A stretch of DNA of 64,000 nucleotides, taken from contig NZ_SCVD01000001.1 in NCBI RefSeq assembly GCF_004297125.1, forward strand, positions 124,001 through 188,000, in the 5' to 3' direction. Every line of letters begins with the position of its first letter. Position 1 is the first letter of the stretch. Both the position numbers and the translations under genes were made by a program. Origin of the DNA: Phenylobacterium sp. (GTDB taxonomy: Bacteria; Pseudomonadota; Alphaproteobacteria; Caulobacterales; Caulobacteraceae). The notes beneath the pieces are model-generated. The model was not told the origin of the DNA. It made no database searches and was given only the letters and a program-made list of their open reading frames with translations. This document shows positions 26,535 to 34,977 of the stretch, in pieces.

Positions 26535-27656
26535 TTACCGCGCCCGCCAGTGGGCGGCCACGAACTCGCGCAGGTCGCGGTAGGCCACGGTCTCCATCTC
26601 GCGCAGAGCGGCCAGTTTCTCGGCCAGGTCCCCCCGGTCGAACCGGGTTCGCGCCTCCGAAACCGCCGCGAAGTACCCTGCATATCGGCCCGCGTCTCCG
26701 GCCAGCAGCCGGTCGTCGTTGACCACGCGCAGCGCCAGCGCCGCGACGACGGCCCCCACCGTCACCTCCAGGGCGAGCTTCACGTCGGTGTCCTCCGGGG
26801 TTTGGCCCGTGGCCAGCAGCACTCCCGCGACGACGCCCGTCATCACGGCCGCGGCGAGCAACAGCTTGCTCAAGCCCCGCACCACCGCCGCCCGTCGTCC
26901 CGGAGCCCCGAGGGAATCGCTCAGCTTGCGCTGCACATAATCGACCTGGGCGTCGAGCCGCTGGCCGCGCAGCAGGGATAGCAGCAGGTCCAGCTCCTGC
27001 GACGGTTCGGGCGGCTTCGGCGGCGTGGACCACTCGGGCAGGACCCAGGTCTCGCCGTCGTCGCGGACCGGCCGCGCCAGCAGCGGCGCCTGGCCCGGAA
27101 GCTCCTCGGGCTTGGGCAAGTAGGAGAGCATCCGGCCGCGCGCCACCTTCCACTCGCCCAGCGCCGCGTCGTTGGCCATGGCGCGCGCCACCAGATCCAG
27201 GTTGTTCACGACCGCCTGGAAGTACAGCGCCCGCACCCGCTCGGCGCCGAAGCGCTGGCCGAGCCATCGGGCCTTGGACGCCGCGCCGAGCTCGTGGAAC
27301 GCCATCAGTCCCAGCCCCGCGATGACGAGGGCGGCCGCAACCATCTCCACGTAGCGCTCCGCCCCGATGGCCAGCGGCGACAGCACCGCCAGGATCAGGC
27401 CCAGCGTGGCCAGCCCCACCGACAGCAGGCCGAAGCGCCGGTCGCGCCGGCCGTGGCGGGTGGCGGGCGGGTCGTACCTGGCGAACAGCGCCCGTAGCTC
27501 CGGCCAGTCCAGGACGCGCAGGCCCGTCGGATGCTTCGAACCCAGCGCCGCCCGCGCCTCCTTGGTCTGGAGCACGTCGTCGTTGGTCCAGTCGGCCAGC
27601 GCATCGTGGAAAAGCCCGTGGCGCTCGTCGGCCTCGGTCGGATCGGCTGGCGTCAT
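26535..27656 (-). CDS. Four-helix membrane protein, SLATT/DUF4231-like
   Basis: A 373-residue protein with two pairs of membrane helices, about residues 75-120 (LLSVGLATLGLILAVLSPLAI and MVAAALVIAGLGLMAFHEL) and about 268-315 (LLLAAAVMTGVVAGVLLA and VGAVVAALALRVV), each followed by a charged helical segment. The C-terminus AALREMETVAYRDLREFVAAHW resembles the end of SLATT/DUF4231 domains, membrane effectors often found with SMODS or SLOG proteins. No such partner is adjacent. The assignment is tentative; no catalytic motif was seen. Confidence 0.55.
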   Translation of the reverse strand: MTPADPTEADERHGLFHDALADWTNDDVLQTKEARAALGSKHPTGLRVLDWPELRALFARYDPPATRHGRRDRRFGLLSVGLATLGLILAVLSPLAIGAERYVEMVAAALVIAGLGLMAFHELGAASKARWLGQRFGAERVRALYFQAVVNNLDLVARAMANDAALGEWKVARGRMLSYLPKPEELPGQAPLLARPVRDDGETWVLPEWSTPPKPPEPSQELDLLLSLLRGQRLDAQVDYVQRKLSDSLGAPGRRAAVVRGLSKLLLAAAVMTGVVAGVLLATGQTPEDTDVKLALEVTVGAVVAALALRVVNDDRLLAGDAGRYAGYFAAVSEARTRFDRGDLAEKLAALREMETVAYRDLREFVAAHWRAR

Positions 27657-27720
27657 CAGGGCCTCACGGGTCGTCCACGACGGGAAGCTTGACCATAGCC
27701 GCTCTCGGCCGCGCCGTCCG

Positions 27721-29250
27721 CTACCAGCTCAGATCGGAGATCAGGCCGGCGTAAACCTCGATGCCGCCCCAAAGCGCCTGCAGGGTGATGTTCTCGTTCA
27801 CGGAATGCTGGTTGTTGTCGTAGTTGGCGATGCTGACCCCCACCATCGGGACCTCCAGCGCGTCCACGATCTTGGCCATGCCCGAGCTGGCGCCGACGAT
27901 CGGCAGCTTCAGGACCGGGTAGCCCACCGTGCGTCCGATCGAGGCTGCGACGGCCGCGGCCGCGGGACCGTCCATGGGAGTCTTGGTGGCGACGCTCTCG
28001 CCGTCGTCCCAGTTGATCCGCACCACCTTCGGGTTCTGCAGCCGGGTCGGCATGTCGGGGGTGTCGCGAACGATCTTCCAGCCCTGAGCGGCGAGGTAGG
28101 CCTCGGTCTTCTCGCGCGCCCGCTCCGGCGTCATGCCGGGCGCGAGCCGGATGTCGAATGAGGCCTCGGCCTCGGTGGCGATGGCGTTGGCCGCGTCGGG
28201 GCCGGTGTCGCCCGCGTGGATCGCGCGGACGTTGAAGGTCGGCGCCAGATAGCCGTCGGCCAGCCGGCCTTCCCCGATGTTGCGGCCCAGGCCGAGGGAG
28301 GTCTTCAGGTCGGTCTCCACATCCGGCAGGGCGGCCAGCGCAGCCTTGTCCGCGGCCGACACCGGCGTCACGTCGTCCGCGAAGCCCGGGATCGGGATGC
28401 GGCCATTGTCCTCGCGCAGGCTCATCACCAGGCTGGCGATCATCACCGTCGGGCTCGGCGCCCAGCTCCCGTAGTGGCCGTCGTGCAGCGGCCGCGTCGG
28501 GCCATAGACGGTGGCCTTGAAGCCCGCGATGCCGCGGTTGCCGAAGTTGATCTGCTGGCGGCCCGACTGGTGCATTGGCCCGTCGCCCATGATCAGCAGA
28601 TCGCCTTTCAGCAGCGCCTTGTGCTTCCGCACCAGGGCCTCGAAATGCGGCGAACCCTGCTCTTCTTCGCCCTCCCAAAGGACCTTGATGTTCACCGAAG
28701 GCTTGCGGCCCGTGGCCTTCAGCGCGTCGAGCGCGCTCAGCAGGCTCTGGATCGAGCCCTTATCGTCGCCCGTCGAGCGCGCATAGAGCCGCCACGCGGG
28801 GTCCAGCGGGCCGGCGGCGCCCTGCCAGTCCACCGGGGTCGCCTCCGGCAGCGCCGTGCGCATCGACGGCTGGAACGGCGGGGTCACCCATCCCTTCTGG
28901 CCGACCGGCTGGCCGTCGAAATGAGCGTAGAACACCACGGTCCGCCTGGCCCCGGGCGTCTTCAGCTCGCCGAAAACCGACGGCGGCGTGCCCGGCTCGG
29001 CCGTCAAGAGCTGGGTGGCGAAGCCGCGGCCCTTGAGAAGCTCCTGCAGGTAGGCGGCGTTCTTCTCGACGTCAGACACGTTGGTCGCGACATTGGGCAG
29101 CGACAGCAGCTTCACGAAATCGGCGACGATCGCCTTTTCGTTCGATTGCCGCCACGCCCGCACCTGCGGCGCCGGCGAAGCCGCCTCGGCAGCCCCCGCC
29201 GCCAGCGCCAGCGCCGCCGCCGCGCCGGCCAAGATCCTGCTGAACCCCAT
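27721..29250 (-). CDS. M20-family metallopeptidase (exported)
   Basis: A 509-residue peptidase. Residues 1-23 are a signal peptide (…AGAAEAAS). Metal ligands of the M20 family are visible: FYAHFDGQP (His, Asp), RSTGDDKGSIQ (bridging Asp), EGEEEQGSP (catalytic and ligand Glu) and a late His in NNQHSVNENI. The substrate is likely a dipeptide or small peptide hydrolysed in the periplasm. ATG 29250 follows AAGGGAG. A hairpin-rich 516-bp gap precedes it. Confidence 0.9.
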   Translation of the reverse strand: MGFSRILAGAAAALALAAGAAEAASPAPQVRAWRQSNEKAIVADFVKLLSLPNVATNVSDVEKNAAYLQELLKGRGFATQLLTAEPGTPPSVFGELKTPGARRTVVFYAHFDGQPVGQKGWVTPPFQPSMRTALPEATPVDWQGAAGPLDPAWRLYARSTGDDKGSIQSLLSALDALKATGRKPSVNIKVLWEGEEEQGSPHFEALVRKHKALLKGDLLIMGDGPMHQSGRQQINFGNRGIAGFKATVYGPTRPLHDGHYGSWAPSPTVMIASLVMSLREDNGRIPIPGFADDVTPVSAADKAALAALPDVETDLKTSLGLGRNIGEGRLADGYLAPTFNVRAIHAGDTGPDAANAIATEAEASFDIRLAPGMTPERAREKTEAYLAAQGWKIVRDTPDMPTRLQNPKVVRINWDDGESVATKTPMDGPAAAAVAASIGRTVGYPVLKLPIVGASSGMAKIVDALEVPMVGVSIANYDNNQHSVNENITLQALWGGIEVYAGLISDLSW

Positions 29251-29637
29251 CACGCCACTCCCTTGCTGGCGCGACCTTAGCGCCCCCGGCGTGCATTGCA
29301 CGGCCCGGGGCCAGCTTCGCCGGGATTCGCCGCAATCGCCCTTGCGCAATGCAGGCCTGACACGAACCCGCCCTACTGCGGCCAAGGGCGTGGGTGATGT
29401 TGTCCGGGCTTGAGGGACACCGGTTCATCCCTCCCCCAGAACCGGCAGTTCCGAAGCGCACCTGAACGCGGCTCCCCCGAAATGCCCCCATAAGGGGGAG
29501 CCGCAACTCCCCAGAGCACTGAGGCGGAAGGCCCAACGGGAGCCCCAGGTGTGGTGACGTTGTCCTGAGGCTCCCGGGCGAACCGGTCGGCGGGACGGGG
29601 ATGCCGGCGGTCCAACTTTTTGCAGGCCCTACGAGAA

Positions 29638-29670
29638 AGGCCCCTGCATCGAGGGACGGGGCAGGGGCCT
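29638..29670. terminator. Strong hairpin with 10-bp stem
   Basis: AGGCCCCTGC (29638-29647) pairs perfectly with GCAGGGGCCT (29661-29670) around a 13-nt loop. On the leftward strand it is followed by TTTC, so it could terminate the gene ending at 29767, but the T-run is short. An upstream TGCAGGCC segment (about 29621-29628) could pair with the left arm instead. Confidence 0.4.
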
Positions 29671-29746
29671 GCGGCCATCGTTCGCCACCGTTGGGGTGAC
29701 CAGCCGAAGCCGCAGCTCCACAATGCGATGGCGACAACGTAGTTCC

Positions 29747-29762
29747 ATATATCGAGATATAT
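29747..29762. promoter_or_regulatory. ATATATC-GA-GATATAT palindrome (operator-like)
   Basis: A perfect inverted repeat of two 7-bp arms with a 2-bp centre, strikingly AT-rich in a GC-rich region. It lies 4 bp from the stop of the upstream leftward gene and at the far end of the gap before the M20 peptidase. AT-rich dyads of this form are typical of PadR-type or similar dimeric repressor sites; the cognate regulator is not in the window. Confidence 0.45.
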
Positions 29763-29766
29763 TGAA

Positions 29767-30273
29767 TCAGCGCTTCGCTTCCATCTCCGCCCGCGTGATC
29801 CTGGCCGCCATCACGCAGCGCGCTTGGCCATCGGCCGTGAAGACGGTGGCCGGCTGGCCCGGCCCCGGCCGGAACGCCCAGTCGCCCTTACTCGTCCGCA
29901 CCAGCAGGCTCTCGGGATCGGTGAACTGGCACACCGCATGGAAGCGCGTGCTCCGGCCGCCGTCGGCGTAGATCGGCGCGCAGTCCACGTGGCCCTCACG
30001 GCGCAGGAAGGCGACCTCCTCGTAGTCGAACTTCCGGATCGGCTTGCGACTTCCCTCCAGGAACTCGGCCTCGGTGATCAGCGGACAGGCCGGCCCCGTG
30101 ATCGCCCAGGCCTTGGCGTCCGCGATCCGGGTCCGCTGGATCGCCAGGTAGCGGCCGGTCAGCCCCCAGGCCCCGAACCCCGCGGCGATGAGCACTGCGA
30201 CGATCCACACCCGCCGCGGCACGCCTTCGCGCGCCCGCCGCCGCCGACCGAACCTGCCTGACGCCGTATCCAT
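29767..30273 (-). CDS. Hypothetical single-pass membrane protein
   Basis: A 168-residue protein with a basic N-terminus (RRRRAREGVPRR), one membrane helix (about 21-40, VWIVAVLIAAGFGAWGLTG) and a periplasmic domain with four Cys residues (PACPLIT, HVDCAPI, HAVCQFT, ARCVMAA), likely two disulfides. The FRPGPGQPATV and LLVRTSKGDWAF segments suggest a beta fold. Family not recognised. It is divergent from the SOS-boxed operon that starts at 30387. Confidence 0.7.
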   Translation of the reverse strand: MDTASGRFGRRRRAREGVPRRVWIVAVLIAAGFGAWGLTGRYLAIQRTRIADAKAWAITGPACPLITEAEFLEGSRKPIRKFDYEEVAFLRREGHVDCAPIYADGGRSTRFHAVCQFTDPESLLVRTSKGDWAFRPGPGQPATVFTADGQARCVMAARITRAEMEAKR

Positions 30274-30357
30274 GCCGACTCCGATTTACATGTGTAGTTC
30301 GACGCGGAAGGAAGGGTGGTCGTCAAGGGGCGGCTTCCTCCAAGGCGCAGCTTGCAC

Positions 30358-30372
30358 GAACAAAAAGAGAAC
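30358..30372 (+). promoter_or_regulatory. LexA (SOS) box GAAC-N7-GAAC
   Basis: GAAC at 30358-30361 and GAAC at 30369-30372 are separated by seven bases (AAAAAGA). This is the reverse-complement form of the alphaproteobacterial SOS box GTTC-N7-GTTC. It sits 14 bp before the ATG of a radical SAM DNA-repair gene, a position suited to repression. It directly supports damage-inducible control of the operon. Confidence 0.85.
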
Positions 30373-30386
30373 AATACTCTTGGGCG

Positions 30387-31610
30387 ATGGCCATCCTCAC
30401 CCTCAAGCGCAAGCTCGCGATCCTGTCCGACGCCGCCAAGTACGATGCGTCCTGCGCCTCGTCGGGCAGCGTCAAGCGGGACTCGCTGGGCGGGAAGGGG
30501 ATGGGATCCACCGACGGCGGGATGGGCATCTGCCACGCCTACGCGCCGGACGGCCGCTGCATCAGCCTGCTGAAGATCCTGCTGACCAACTTCTGCGTCT
30601 ACGACTGCGCCTACTGCGTGAACCGCGTCTCGTCCAACGTGGCCCGGGCGAGGTTTTCCGTGGACGAGGTGGTCGACCTGACCCTGGGGTTCTACAGGCG
30701 GAACTATATCGAGGGCCTGTTCCTTTCGTCCGGCATCATCCGGTCGGCCGACTATACGATGGAGGCGATCGTCCGGGTGGCGCGGACCCTGCGCGAGGTC
30801 CACGACTTCCGCGGCTATATCCACCTGAAGGTGATCCCCGAGGCGGCGCCGGCGCTGGTCGAGCAGGCCGGGCTCTATGCCGATCGCGTCTCCATCAACA
30901 TCGAACTGCCGAAGGACGAGAGCCTGGCGGACCTGGCGCCGGAGAAGGACGCGGCCGGCATCAAGAAAGCCATGGGCGCGGTTCGTGTCTCCGAGGACGC
31001 CTCGAGGGAGAAGGGGCGCAAGGCCCGCCCACCCAGGTTCGCGCCCGCCGGCCAGTCGACCCAGATGATCGTCGGCGCCGACGACGCCACCGACGGAGCG
31101 ATCCTGAAGCGCAGCGAGAGCCTCTACGGGGCCTATCGGCTGCGGCGGGTGTACTACTCGGGTTTCTCGCCGATCCCGGACTCCACCGCCCGCCTGCCAC
31201 TCGCGCGTGCGCCCCTGGTGCGTGAGCACAGGCTCTACCAGGCCGACTGGCTGATGCGCTTCTATGGCTTCGCCCGCGCCGAGATCGTCGGCGAAGCCGA
31301 GGACCTGGACCTCGCGATCGACCCCAAGCTGGCCTGGGCGTTGAAGAACCGCGGCGACTTCCCGGTGGATGTGAATGTGGCCGATCGCGAGCGGCTGCTC
31401 CGCGTGCCCGGTCTGGGCGTCCGCACCGTCGAGCGCATCCTGGAGATCCGTCGTTTCAAGCAGCTGGAGCTGGCGGACGTGAAGCGTCTGAGCCGCGGGA
31501 TCGAGAAGCTGAAGCCGTTCTTGGTCTGCGCCGACTGGAGCCCCGGCGCCCTTATCGACCGCGCCGACCTGCGCCGGCGGATCGAGCCCCAGCAACTGGA
31601 CCTTTTCTGA
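30387..31610 (+). CDS. Putative DNA modification/repair radical SAM protein
   Basis: A 407-residue protein of the TIGR03916 type. The radical SAM cluster is C70-x3-C74-x2-C77 (CVYDCAYC) after LLKILLTNF. The C-terminal region has a helix-hairpin-helix-like RLLRVPGLGVRTVERILEIRR. The last residues are EPQQLDLF, where QLDLF matches the bacterial sliding-clamp-binding consensus. This family is almost always paired with the UdgX-type glycosylase gene, which starts here in an overlap (TGATG). An SOS box lies just upstream. It is thought to act on damaged DNA; the reaction is unknown. Confidence 0.92.
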   Translation: MAILTLKRKLAILSDAAKYDASCASSGSVKRDSLGGKGMGSTDGGMGICHAYAPDGRCISLLKILLTNFCVYDCAYCVNRVSSNVARARFSVDEVVDLTLGFYRRNYIEGLFLSSGIIRSADYTMEAIVRVARTLREVHDFRGYIHLKVIPEAAPALVEQAGLYADRVSINIELPKDESLADLAPEKDAAGIKKAMGAVRVSEDASREKGRKARPPRFAPAGQSTQMIVGADDATDGAILKRSESLYGAYRLRRVYYSGFSPIPDSTARLPLARAPLVREHRLYQADWLMRFYGFARAEIVGEAEDLDLAIDPKLAWALKNRGDFPVDVNVADRERLLRVPGLGVRTVERILEIRRFKQLELADVKRLSRGIEKLKPFLVCADWSPGALIDRADLRRRIEPQQLDLF

Positions 31611-33037
31611 TGGAGGTCGTCCGCCTCGCCCACGAGACCGACTTCGACGGCTGGCGCGAGGCCGCCCGAGCGCTGCGCGCGCGCGACGTCGCGCCGCACG
31701 ACGTGCTCTGGACCGTGGACGGCGACGGCTCGCTCTTTGCGCCTCGCCCGCCGGGGGCAGGCGGCGGCGAGCGGTTCACCGTCCCGCGCGAGTTCGTCGA
31801 CCTGTCGGCGAAGGTGATCCTGCACCGTTCCGACGAGCGGTTCGCGCTGCTCTACCGACTGCTGTGGCGCCTGCAGGACGAGCCCAGCCTGATGCACATC
31901 GCCTCTGACCCCGACGTGGCCCGCGCCCAGGGCTTCGGCCGCGAAGTCGGCCGCGCCGCCCACAAGATGAAGGCGTTCGTGCGCTTCCGCGAAACCTCCG
32001 ACGAGGACGGCGAGGCCTATGTGGCGTGGTTCGAGCCGGCCCATAGGGTGGCCGAGGCGACGGCGCCGTTCTTCGTGCGCCGGTTCGCCAACATGCGCTT
32101 CTCGATCCTGACCCCCGACGTCTGCGCGCACTGGGACAAGGCGCAGTTGACGCTCACTCCGGGCGCCGATCCTGCCGACGCGCCGGCCGCAGACGCGCTG
32201 GAGGACTATTGGCGGACCTACTACGCCTCGATCTTCAACCCCGCCCGGCTGAAGGTGGGGGCGATGCAAAAGGAGATGCCCAAACGCTACTGGCGGAACC
32301 TGCCGGAGGCGGCGCTCATTCCCGAGCTGATCGCCCAGGCCGAAGGCCGCACCAGCACCATGGTCCGCCAAGCTCCCACCGAACCCAGCCGCCGGGTGGT
32401 CAAGGCCGCCATCCGCAACAGCCGCGACGCGCCTTGGGACGGGCAGGCTCCGACCTCGCTCGACGAAGTAGCCACCGGTGTGGACCATTGCCGCCGCTGC
32501 GACCTCTGGCGCGACGCGACCCAGGGCGTCGCGGGCGAGGGGCCGGGCCGGGCGAAGCTGCTGTTCGTGGGCGAGCAACCTGGCGACCAGGAAGACCTGG
32601 CTGGCAAGCCGTTCGTGGGTCCCGCGGGTCAGGTCTTCGACAAGGCCCTGGCGGAGGCCGGCGTGCCCCGCACCGAGACCTACGTCACCAATGCGGTGAA
32701 GCACTTCAAGCACGAACTGCGGGGCAAGCGGCGGATCCACCAGACCCCGAACCCCGGCGAGGTCACCGCCTGCCGCTGGTGGCTGGACGCCGAGCGCCGG
32801 ATCATCCGCCCTCGCGTCATCGTCACTCTGGGCGCCACGGCGGGCCTCGCAGTGTTCGGCAAGCCCACGCCGATCGGCAAGTTCCGCGGCCGGCCGATCC
32901 AGCTATCCGACCAGGCCCAGGGGGTCGTCACATACCATCCCTCCTACCTGCTTCGCGTGCCCGACGAGGATGCGAAGGCCAAGGCCTATGCGATGTTCGT
33001 CGAGGACCTGAAGTTGGCGTGGAAGTTGGCTGCGTGA
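31610..33037 (+). CDS. DUF4130-UdgX fusion uracil-DNA glycosylase
   Basis: A 475-residue fusion. Residues 1-about 250 are the DUF4130 domain typical of TIGR03914 proteins. Residues from 290 form a family-4-like uracil-DNA glycosylase: CRRC (294-297), GEQPGDQEDLAGKPFVGPAG (321-340), and the UdgX R-loop KRRIH (373-377). His377 corresponds to the residue that in characterised UdgX forms a covalent bond to the abasic site after uracil removal. YHPSYLLR (442-449) is the usual motif 3. Start overlaps the preceding stop, so both are one SOS-controlled operon. Confidence 0.93.
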   Translation: MEVVRLAHETDFDGWREAARALRARDVAPHDVLWTVDGDGSLFAPRPPGAGGGERFTVPREFVDLSAKVILHRSDERFALLYRLLWRLQDEPSLMHIASDPDVARAQGFGREVGRAAHKMKAFVRFRETSDEDGEAYVAWFEPAHRVAEATAPFFVRRFANMRFSILTPDVCAHWDKAQLTLTPGADPADAPAADALEDYWRTYYASIFNPARLKVGAMQKEMPKRYWRNLPEAALIPELIAQAEGRTSTMVRQAPTEPSRRVVKAAIRNSRDAPWDGQAPTSLDEVATGVDHCRRCDLWRDATQGVAGEGPGRAKLLFVGEQPGDQEDLAGKPFVGPAGQVFDKALAEAGVPRTETYVTNAVKHFKHELRGKRRIHQTPNPGEVTACRWWLDAERRIIRPRVIVTLGATAGLAVFGKPTPIGKFRGRPIQLSDQAQGVVTYHPSYLLRVPDEDAKAKAYAMFVEDLKLAWKLAA

Positions 33038-33039
33038 CC

Positions 33040-34191
33040 TTAGCGCCGCCGCAGGCTGGCGGTCGCGTAGACCGCGCCCAGCAGGGTCAGTCCGGCGCCG
33101 TAGGTCAGGAACGACATGCGATAGGCCGACGCCTGGGCCACGAGGCCGAAGCCCAGGATGAGGACGCCGTTCGCGCACTGGGTGGTGAAGCCCTTCAACG
33201 AGGCGACGGTGGCGCGGGTCTCGCCGTGCAGGGCGTGGTGGAAGCGGGCGTCGGCGCTGACGTCCACCAGGCTGTAGAGGCCGACATAGACCAGAGGCAG
33301 CGCCACCGACCACGCCTGGAATGTCGCGGCGGCGGCCACGATGCTCAGGCCGCCCAGGCAGGTCAGGCCATACAGCCAGCGCGGGTCGAGATGGCGGATG
33401 CGATGCGACAGCACGCTGCCGACCGCCTCGGCCGTGGCCATGGCGGCGATGAACAGGGCGATGGCCGACTTCGGCAGGCCGACGTCGCGGCCGAACAGTT
33501 GCCAGTAGTCGGCAGTGGCGTAGGCGACGGCCTGGACGCCGGCGATGAAGGCGATCAGGGCCGGGATGCCCGGCAGGCTGATCGCCTCGCGCGCGCCGCG
33601 GGCCAGGTGGGAGAGATAGCTCCAGTCGGCGACGGCGACGGCGCGCGGGGCGGACGGCAGCAGCAGGGCGGCGCCGGCCGCGGCGACGCCGGAGAGAGCG
33701 CTGGCGACGATCAGCGGGCCGTAGCCGAGCGGCGCGGCGACCGCGGCGATCAGGGAGGCGGCGACCAGGCCCACGCCGCGCGCCGCCTTGGCCCGGCCGA
33801 ACACCTTGGCGTACTCGGCCTCGCGCCCCAGCGCCTTCAACTCGTCATAGACCACCGCCTCGAACGCCCCGTTCATGGTGGCGCTCTTCATGCCCCAGAG
33901 CGTCAGGCCGAGCAGGAAGCCCCAGAAGCCGGGGAAGGCCAGCCAGATCAGGAAGCCGCCCACGCGCAGCAGCTGCGAGATCGCCAGCAGCCAGCGCCGC
34001 GACATGCGGTCGGCCAGCACGCCGCAGGGGATCTCGAGGAGCAGGCCGGTCGCCGACCATGCGCCCAGGGCGAAGCCGATCTGGGCCGGCGACAGGCCCT
34101 TCTCGGCGAACATCACCGTGTAGAACGGGACGATGAGCAGGAAGGTGTCCAGGAACCTCAGCGCGCAGGCGCTGAGGACAAGTCTACGCAC
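33040..34191 (-). CDS. MFS transporter
   Basis: A 383-residue MFS protein with about 12 helices, starting at GTG 34191 that directly abuts the TetR stop codon. Motif A-like GVLADRMSRRWLLAIS follows helix 2. It is most similar to drug or metabolite exporters of the YajR/DHA1 kind. The adjacent upstream TetR gene is the probable regulator, the common arrangement for exporters. Substrate unknown. Its 3' end is separated from the UdgX gene by 2 bp (convergent). Confidence 0.85.
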   Translation of the reverse strand: MRRLVLSACALRFLDTFLLIVPFYTVMFAEKGLSPAQIGFALGAWSATGLLLEIPCGVLADRMSRRWLLAISQLLRVGGFLIWLAFPGFWGFLLGLTLWGMKSATMNGAFEAVVYDELKALGREAEYAKVFGRAKAARGVGLVAASLIAAVAAPLGYGPLIVASALSGVAAAGAALLLPSAPRAVAVADWSYLSHLARGAREAISLPGIPALIAFIAGVQAVAYATADYWQLFGRDVGLPKSAIALFIAAMATAEAVGSVLSHRIRHLDPRWLYGLTCLGGLSIVAAAATFQAWSVALPLVYVGLYSLVDVSADARFHHALHGETRATVASLKGFTTQCANGVLILGFGLVAQASAYRMSFLTYGAGLTLLGAVYATASLRRR

Positions 34192-34851
34192 CTAGGCTGA
34201 GAACCCGGCTTCGGCGAAGTCCAGCATCCGCTTCAGCAGCGCGTCCACGTCGGCCTCGCGGGTGAGGCCGCCGGACAGGTGGTGCAGCCGGTCGAACTCG
34301 GCGAAGCGGTTGTTGTGGACCATGCCCAGCACGAAGTGCAGGCGCCAGTAGATGTCTTCCTTCGGAAGGTCGGGGCGGGCCGCCGTCAGGGCGCCCGCGA
34401 ACCGCTCCAGGTGGCTGACGTCGTTGCGCAGCACCTCGCGCATCTCCGCCGTGCCCTCGGACCGGGCGCGGATGATGAACTGCACCGAGATGCGCCGGTC
34501 GTGGTCGGGCGAGCCCCAGCGCAGGGGCGGGGCGAAATAGGCTTCCAGTATGTCGCGCACCGGCGGCCTGCCGTTGTGGCGCGCGGTCGCCTCGTGCAGC
34601 ATCCGGGCCCGCTCGCGGTTCAGCTCCGACGTGCGACGCCGGAAGATCTCGAACAGCAGGGCGTCCTTGGAGCCGAAGTGATAGTTCACCGAGGCGAGGT
34701 TGACCCCGGCCTCTGCGGTGATGTCGCGCACCGAGACGTTCTGGAAGCCGTGAAGCGCGAACAGCCGTTCAGCCGCGTTGAAGACCGCCTGCTTGGTGGC
34801 GGCCTGGGCCTCTTCGGTCTCGGGCGGATCCTGGGTAAGGGGATCGGTCAT
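34192..34851 (-). CDS. TetR-family transcriptional regulator
   Basis: A 219-residue TetR regulator. The N-terminal HTH is QAVFNAAERLFALHGFQNVSVRDITAEAGVNLASVNYHFGSKDALLFEIF (about 20-68). The C-terminus resembles the TetR_C_CecR/UfaR-type ligand domain (HFVLGMVHNNRFAEF). It is abutted by an MFS gene, so it probably represses that exporter and itself. Start ATG 34851 comes from a short Pro/Glu-rich N-terminal tail. Confidence 0.9.
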   Translation of the reverse strand: MTDPLTQDPPETEEAQAATKQAVFNAAERLFALHGFQNVSVRDITAEAGVNLASVNYHFGSKDALLFEIFRRRTSELNRERARMLHEATARHNGRPPVRDILEAYFAPPLRWGSPDHDRRISVQFIIRARSEGTAEMREVLRNDVSHLERFAGALTAARPDLPKEDIYWRLHFVLGMVHNNRFAEFDRLHHLSGGLTREADVDALLKRMLDFAEAGFSA

Positions 34852-34931
34852 GCGAATCCCATAAGCGTTACTACAGCCTAGGCCTTTCGGGCGGTCAGCG
34901 CGACATTCATCGCGGCGACCAAGAAAAGTGA

Positions 34932-34977
34932 AGCGCACTCGGACGCAAAACCGGTCTCCACTTTCGCTGAGCGCGCT
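34932..34977. repeat. Imperfect palindromic intergenic element
   Basis: AGCGCACTC (34932-34940) and GAGCGCGCT (34969-34977) form an imperfect inverted repeat around a segment reading CGCAAAACCGGTCTCCACTTT. The central ACCGGTxxCCACTTT phrase resembles dispersed intergenic palindromes of alphaproteobacteria. It overlaps the stop of the VWA gene. Only a genome-wide count would show whether it is repeated. Confidence 0.4.

Larger units (their letters stand above)
29251..29766. other. Hairpin-rich 516-bp intergenic region
   Basis: The gap lies between two leftward genes and contains no convincing ORF. It holds several perfect inverted repeats: GCGGCTCCCCC/GGGGGAGCCGC (29468-29478/29494-29504), CGGGAGCC/GGCTCCCG (29537-29544/29569-29576) and AGGCCCCTGC/GCAGGGGCCT (29638-29647/29661-29670). 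A short sequence GGTGA(T/C)GTTGTCC occurs at 29393-29405 and again at 29553-29565. This looks like a mosaic of dispersed intergenic repeats and terminators; a small RNA cannot be excluded. Confidence 0.5.
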
